Source: Myxococcales bacterium
Lineage (GTDB): Bacteria > Myxococcota_A > Polyangia > Polyangiales > Ga0077539
Assembly: GCA_016793325.1 (NCBI GenBank)
Contig: JAEUKI010000052.1
Location: forward strand, 1 to 64,000
Direction of reading: 5' to 3'
DNA length: 64,000 nucleotides
Shown: piece by piece, positions 59,896 through 64,000 of the stretch
Position numbering within the stretch: position 1 is the first letter of the stretch
How the letters are laid out: every line of letters starts with the position of its first letter
Program-made: the position numbers and the translations under genes
The notes under the pieces: generated by a model
Databases searched by the model: none
What the model was told of the DNA's origin: nothing
What the model saw: the letters and a program-made list of their open reading frames with translations, nothing else

Positions 59896-62043
59896 ATGCG
59901 GAGTTGGAGCACGCGCTGGCGCGCCCTTGGGTTCATCTCGCTATGGCTCGTGAGCGCGTGTGTCGCGCCTCGCACCGAAGGTCGAGAGTGCGTCTTCTCT
60001 CGGGACTGTACGCAGGGGCTGATATGTGCCGGAGGATTTTGTCGCGTTGCGTGCGCGGACGTTCGCGACTGCATGAGCCCGAACGTGTGTCGACCGAGCG
60101 GTGAGGCTGCGCTGACGGCGTGTCTTCCACCCGACAGCGCTCAGCCGTGCGTAGCCAACAATGACTGTCCGAACGGCGCTCGTTGCGACGAGAAGTTCTG
60201 TCGATGGACGTGCGCGAGCGACGCGCAGTGCACGGAGCTGCGCGCGGGCACGTGCGACACGGCGCGCGGGTATTGCACACAGCGCGTGCGCGCGGGCGAC
60301 ACAGCGCCGAGCGCCACGGATGCTGGCGACGCGTCGCTCGAGGCGTCGGTCGATGTGGCGAGCGACGGCCCGAACGACGCGACGATCGAGAGCGACGCGC
60401 CTGTCGCCGACAGCGCGAGCGACGTCGTTTCGACGATGGATTCATCCCTCATGGACAGCGCGACGGACGGTCCGATCGTGTGCCCCGCAGGCCGAATGGA
60501 CTGCGACGGCGATCGAGGCAACGGATGCGAAGTCGACGTGACGAGCGATCCGAACCACTGCGGGATGTGCGGGGCGCTGTGCAATCCGCTTCCGAACGCT
60601 ACGCGTGCGTGCGTCGCGAGTCGATGCGCTGTGGGATCGTGCGCTGCCGGCTTCGGAGACTGTGATCGAGCTGTCGCGAACGGATGCGAAGCCGCGCTGT
60701 CGGGCAATCGAACGCACTGCGGGCGCTGCGACAACGCATGCGGGCCTGGTTCGTTTTGCGGCCCGTTTATGGGAACGTTTGCGTGTCAGGCCGCGGACTT
60801 TCCTCCTGGTGACGCAGGCGCGCCGTTTGTTCCGGATGCGGGTCTCGTCTCGAGTGACGGCGGCGACGCGGGATCGACGATCACGACGTTGGTCGCGGGA
60901 CGAAACGTGTTCGAGTCCGTCACGATTCCAATGAACGCAGAGGTTCGCTCGGCATCCGGGGTGCTCGAGATTTACGCCGACGGTCCCGTACGCATCGACG
61001 GCACGATCGATGTGTCCGGTGGCCGGGGCGGAAACGCCGTTCCGACCATGGGGAGCAACTCCGACTGTCGACCGAGCGGCCAAGGCGGCGGAACAGGTAC
61101 ACGCGTCGCGGGAATCACCACCTCGGGCAGCGCGTGCCCAGGTGTGGCAACAGGTGGCAGCGGAGCCGCCGGCGCAAACGCGCCCGTGTCCATTCTGGGT
61201 TGCGCGCTCGGTGGAGCGTTTGGCGGTGGAAACGGCGCTGCAGGGACGCCTGCCGGAGCCGCGAGCGCGGGCGGTGGCGGCGGTGGCTACGCCGGCGGCG
61301 GCGGTGGTGGCGTACGGGGCAGCACGTTCGGCGGTGGTGGTGCGTCCGCGGCGGGCGGGCGCGGTGGCGGCGGTGGTGGCACCGTCGCCGACGCGGGCTT
61401 CGGCGGGTTCGGCGGCGAGTACGACGCTCCAATGGCGCTGAGCGACTACGCAGGGCGCAACGGCGTCCGGGACGGAACCGTCGCGCCGTTCGGTGGTGGC
61501 GGCGGCGGCTCGATCGGGCTCGATGCGGCCCGAGATCTCGAAGTCCGAACGACGTTCCGGCCGGGTTCCGGCGGCGGAGGAGGAGCGTTTTCGAGTTGCA
61601 CGACCGGCATGGGCGGCGCGGCGGGCGGCGGCGGCGGCGGTGGCGCGTTGCGAATTGTGAGCAACACGGCGATCGTCCTCGGGCCGACCGCACGCTTGCT
61701 CGCGACAGGCGGCGCAGGCGGAAGCGGCTCTGCGGGCTCGTCGAATCGCAGCGGCGGCGGCGGCGGAAGCGGCGGTGTCATCTACTTGTCAGCGCCGAGC
61801 GTGGTGGTCGAGCCGGGCGCGCTCGTCGATGTTCGTGGCGGCGCAGGCGGCGCTGGAAGCGCTGGTCAAAACGGCGGCGACGGCGGGCTCGGTCGGGTGC
61901 GAATCGCCGTGGTGCCGTCGTCGTGCGATCTTCGCGGCGCGTTCTTTCCTGGCTTCGCGACGGGGACGCCGTGCGAGGTGTCGCCGGTCGGCGGCGTTGC
62001 GGGGCGGACCTTCGTGGGGACGTTTCCTCCGCCGGCGATGTAG
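59896..62043 (+). CDS. Cys-rich and Gly-rich lipoprotein, tandem paralogue 1
   Basis: A 715-residue lipoprotein (lipobox WLVSAC). The N-terminal module CVAPRTEGRECVFSRDC with GLICAGGFCRVAC recurs in the next two genes. More Cys modules, an Asp/Ser/Ala-rich linker (about 140-195) and two MSCRAMM-like Cys modules (CDGDRGNGCEVDVTSDPNHC; CDRAVANGCEAAL) follow. The C-terminal 400 residues are a Gly-rich beta-helix-like domain (EIYADGPVRIDGTIDVSGGR; NGGDGGLGRVRIAV) with many GGGGG runs. GC is very high. ATG 59896 follows GGAGG at eight bases. Function unknown, probably a surface protein. Confidence 0.8.
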   Translation: MRSWSTRWRALGFISLWLVSACVAPRTEGRECVFSRDCTQGLICAGGFCRVACADVRDCMSPNVCRPSGEAALTACLPPDSAQPCVANNDCPNGARCDEKFCRWTCASDAQCTELRAGTCDTARGYCTQRVRAGDTAPSATDAGDASLEASVDVASDGPNDATIESDAPVADSASDVVSTMDSSLMDSATDGPIVCPAGRMDCDGDRGNGCEVDVTSDPNHCGMCGALCNPLPNATRACVASRCAVGSCAAGFGDCDRAVANGCEAALSGNRTHCGRCDNACGPGSFCGPFMGTFACQAADFPPGDAGAPFVPDAGLVSSDGGDAGSTITTLVAGRNVFESVTIPMNAEVRSASGVLEIYADGPVRIDGTIDVSGGRGGNAVPTMGSNSDCRPSGQGGGTGTRVAGITTSGSACPGVATGGSGAAGANAPVSILGCALGGAFGGGNGAAGTPAGAASAGGGGGGYAGGGGGGVRGSTFGGGGASAAGGRGGGGGGTVADAGFGGFGGEYDAPMALSDYAGRNGVRDGTVAPFGGGGGGSIGLDAARDLEVRTTFRPGSGGGGGAFSSCTTGMGGAAGGGGGGGALRIVSNTAIVLGPTARLLATGGAGGSGSAGSSNRSGGGGGSGGVIYLSAPSVVVEPGALVDVRGGAGGAGSAGQNGGDGGLGRVRIAVVPSSCDLRGAFFPGFATGTPCEVSPVGGVAGRTFVGTFPPPAM

Positions 62044-62091
62044 CGCTGGATTGTTGCGCGTGGCGCCGGGGGCCGAGCACACTCGAACGCG

Positions 62092-62658
62092 ATGCAATAC
62101 CGATCGCTCGTGGCGCTCGTCGCCGTCTCCCTGACCGCTCTCTTGAATGCGTGTGTCGCGACGCGCACCGCGGGGTCGCAGTGCGTCGTGCAGACCGAAT
62201 GCAACGATCCGCTGCTGTGCTCTGCGGGCTTCTGCCGCGCGCAGTGCGGCTCGGACAGCGACTGCGCGAGCGGCGAGCAGTGCGCCTACGCGCGCGACGT
62301 CCGACGCAACGTGTGCTTCAACGCCACCGGGACGCGCACGTGCGGCGCCAATCCTTGCGGGACGGGGACGACGTGCATCGACGCGCTCTGCGTGAGCCTC
62401 TGCAGCGCGGGCTGCCCGTCGGGCACCGCGTGCTCTCGCGACGGTCGCAACTGTGTCGCGGCCACCACGCCGGCGGACGCAGGGGCGGACGCGGGGCCCG
62501 AGGCGGGGACGGACGGGGCTCCGAGCGACGTTCCATCGCCGACCGACGCCCAGCCGGAGGGCGGCATGGATGTTGGCGTCGCGACGGACAGCGGCGCGCT
62601 CGACAGCGGGGCGAGCGCTGACAGCGGGGCGAGCTCCGACGCGCGAAGCGGCGACTGA
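62092..62658 (+). CDS. Cys-rich lipoprotein, tandem paralogue 2
   Basis: A 188-residue lipoprotein (lipobox LLNAC). It consists of the shared N-terminal module (CVATRTAGSQCVVQTEC; LLCSAGFCRAQC), two further short Cys modules (CSAGCPSGTACSRDGRNC) and an acidic Asp/Ala/Ser/Gly tail. It lacks any C-terminal domain, so it looks like the bare common module of the three-gene array. ATG 62092. Confidence 0.8.
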   Translation: MQYRSLVALVAVSLTALLNACVATRTAGSQCVVQTECNDPLLCSAGFCRAQCGSDSDCASGEQCAYARDVRRNVCFNATGTRTCGANPCGTGTTCIDALCVSLCSAGCPSGTACSRDGRNCVAATTPADAGADAGPEAGTDGAPSDVPSPTDAQPEGGMDVGVATDSGALDSGASADSGASSDARSGD

Positions 62659-62703
62659 GCCGCGCGTTGCTGCGCGGGCGCACTTCGCGGAGACTCTGGG
62701 CCG

Positions 62704-64000
62704 ATGGGCTTCGGTCGCGGCGCGTGGGTGCTCTTGATTTCGTGTGCTCTCGTCGCGTGCGTCGCTCCGCGCACGCGCGGGGCCGAGTGCGTCTTCAATC
62801 ACGAGTGTGACGACCCGCTCGTGTGCTCGGGCGGCTTGTGCCGCGCGCAGTGCGCGACGGACCGCGACTGCCCGAGCGGCCAGCAGTGCGCGCTCGCTGA
62901 AGACGCGCGAAAAAACGTCTGCTTCGACCCGCGCGGCGCTCGCGCGTGCACCGTTCGGACGTGCGCGGCTGGGCAGCGCTGCGCCGACGGCGTGTGCGTT
63001 CGTGACTGCTCCGCGACGTGCGCGGTCGGGACCGTGTGCTCAGCGGACGGGCTCTTTTGCGTGCTCGATCGCGCGGCAGGCGACGGTGGATCGGACGCGA
63101 CGGCGGACAGCGCGATGGACAGCGCGATGGACAGCGCGACGGACAGCGCCATGGACGCTCCCGAAGACCGCAGCGTTGTCGTCGACGCGGTGAGCGACGC
63201 GGCGCGATGCTTCGTCGCGCCGACGGCGGACGCGTCGGTCGACGCTGGCGCAGACGCGTCTGTGTGCGCGCCGCCGATGGCGACGTCGACGAGCTGCGGC
63301 GCGGGGCTCGAGCTGTGCGACGGGCGCTGCGTTTCGACCAGCGAATCGTCGGCCCATTGCGGGGTCGAGGGCGGCTGCGGCTCCGCGTGCGCTGGACAGT
63401 CCACGTGCGTGCGCGGCGTGTGCGCGCCGTGGTCGGTGCTGAGCGTCGCTGCAAACTCGTATGCGACGTACGTCGCGCGAAGCGGCGGCCGACCGTTGCT
63501 CGGCTGGGGCGTCGCGTTCGGCGGCGCGCTCGCTGACCGGGCGTCGGACTCGGAGACGCCCGTCGAGATCGTTGGAACGGACGGCGCCATCGACGTCGCG
63601 GCGGGCTATCGCAACGGCTGCGCGATCGTCGGCGCCGCACGAAGCGTTCGGTGCTGGGGCTGGGGCATGGCCGGCGTCGTGGACGCGACGATGGCGCACG
63701 TGCGGCGAGAGCCCGCGGACGTTCCGTGCTCGAACGGCGCTCGCGAGGTCGCGGTCGGCGAGAACTTCGCGTGCGCGCTTCGCGACGGAGGTGACGTCGT
63801 CTGCTGGGGACGCACGGGACGAGGGTTGCTCGGAGAAGGACCCGCGGACGCAGGCGCGGCGAGGTTCGTGTGGGAGCCGACGGTGGTTCCGATCCCTTCG
63901 GGCGTGTTGCCGGCGCTGCACATCACCGCGGGCGACGCCCACGCGTGCGCGGTCACGAGCGGATCGTCAGGAAATCGAAACGTCTATTGCTGGGGCTTCG
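62704..64000 (+). CDS. Cys-rich RCC1-like lipoprotein, tandem paralogue 3 (partial)
   Basis: An open frame of at least 432 codons that runs off the window end, so the C-terminus is missing. Lipobox LVAC, then the shared module (CVAPRTRGAECVFNHEC; LVCSGGLCRAQC), further Cys pairs, an SAMDSAMDSATDSAMD linker repeat and a Cys-rich HxCG-like module (CDGRCVSTSESSAHCG). From about residue 260 the sequence has RCC1/BLIP-II-like blades (RNGCAIVGAARSVRCWGWG; FACALRDGGDVVCWGRTGRG; HACAVTSGSSGNRNVYCWGF). Such blades form seven-bladed propellers, so more repeats should follow outside the window. ATG 62704. Confidence 0.85.
   Translation, partial: MGFGRGAWVLLISCALVACVAPRTRGAECVFNHECDDPLVCSGGLCRAQCATDRDCPSGQQCALAEDARKNVCFDPRGARACTVRTCAAGQRCADGVCVRDCSATCAVGTVCSADGLFCVLDRAAGDGGSDATADSAMDSAMDSATDSAMDAPEDRSVVVDAVSDAARCFVAPTADASVDAGADASVCAPPMATSTSCGAGLELCDGRCVSTSESSAHCGVEGGCGSACAGQSTCVRGVCAPWSVLSVAANSYATYVARSGGRPLLGWGVAFGGALADRASDSETPVEIVGTDGAIDVAAGYRNGCAIVGAARSVRCWGWGMAGVVDATMAHVRREPADVPCSNGAREVAVGENFACALRDGGDVVCWGRTGRGLLGEGPADAGAARFVWEPTVVPIPSGVLPALHITAGDAHACAVTSGSSGNRNVYCWGF
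63106..63153 (+). repeat. 12-bp tandem repeat coding DSAM/DSAT
   Basis: Four head-to-tail copies of GACAGCGCGATG (two exact, one with A-to-C-type change to GACAGCGCGACG, one GACAGCGCCATG). In frame inside the RCC1-like lipoprotein linker; likely slippage-prone. Confidence 0.85.

Overview
This 64 kb window is a high-GC chromosomal segment of a free-living Gram-negative bacterium, very probably a myxobacterium (Myxococcota, Polyangia, Sandaracinus-like). This rests on the base composition, two large Hanks-type Ser/Thr kinases, many lipoproteins with Asp/Ala/Ser-rich 'DASADA' linkers and Cys-rich modules, a sigma-54 activator next to a pseudopilin, and PQQ/HEAT and RCC1-like proteins. I see no rRNA, tRNA, CRISPR array, prophage or insertion sequence. 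Coding density is high, with many 1-4 nt start/stop overlaps, so the genes are read largely as short operons.

Layout. 0.2-6.6 kb (minus strand): small membrane protein, OPT-family oligopeptide transporter, NrsF-like anti-sigma factor, ECF sigma factor, then a tightly overlapping porin / monoheme cytochrome / cytochrome-like lipoprotein trio. 6.7-8.9 kb: Ser/Thr kinase. 9.2-15.8 kb: ileS-lspA and lgt (lipoprotein maturation), with a LysR regulator divergent from a MAPEG gene between them. 15.8-18.7 kb: hutU-hutI histidine degradation. 18.7-27.2 kb: mixed enzymes and lipoproteins, then a methyltransferase / sigma-54 response regulator / pseudopilin / membrane protein run. 27.2-39.8 kb: PEGA kinase, HEAT and PQQ-propeller lipoproteins, cytochrome-like and DsbA-like lipoproteins, a Pro/Ala-rich GAF protein and an OmpR-type regulator with a degenerate receiver. 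39.8-48.4 kb: pdxA-uvrA, a stand-alone B12-binding domain, an RpoB-derived protein and a phosphatase-multiheme cytochrome fusion. 48.5-51.6 kb: the conserved translation operon rpsP-khpA-rimM-trmD-SPOUT methyltransferase-rplS. 51.7-64 kb: lipoproteins, an alpha/beta hydrolase, a tandem HD-GYP/LuxR regulator, a heterodimeric ABC exporter, and three tandem paralogous lipoproteins, the last running off the window end.

The most striking object is the 811-residue minus-strand gene at 44161-46596. Its product is colinear with the RNA polymerase beta subunit (RpoB) from the protrusion to the hybrid-binding region, but it has lost the catalytic-site motifs and the C-terminal clamp part. I read it as a catalytically dead, solitary RpoB paralogue of unknown role. 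Second-rank observations are a porin carrying a CXXCH haem motif beside two cytochrome-like genes and an ECF/anti-sigma pair, an isoleucyl-tRNA synthetase with no recognisable KMSKS loop, and an OmpR-type regulator with Glu in place of the phospho-acceptor Asp.

All functions come from reading the translated sequence and recalling family motifs; no database search was run.
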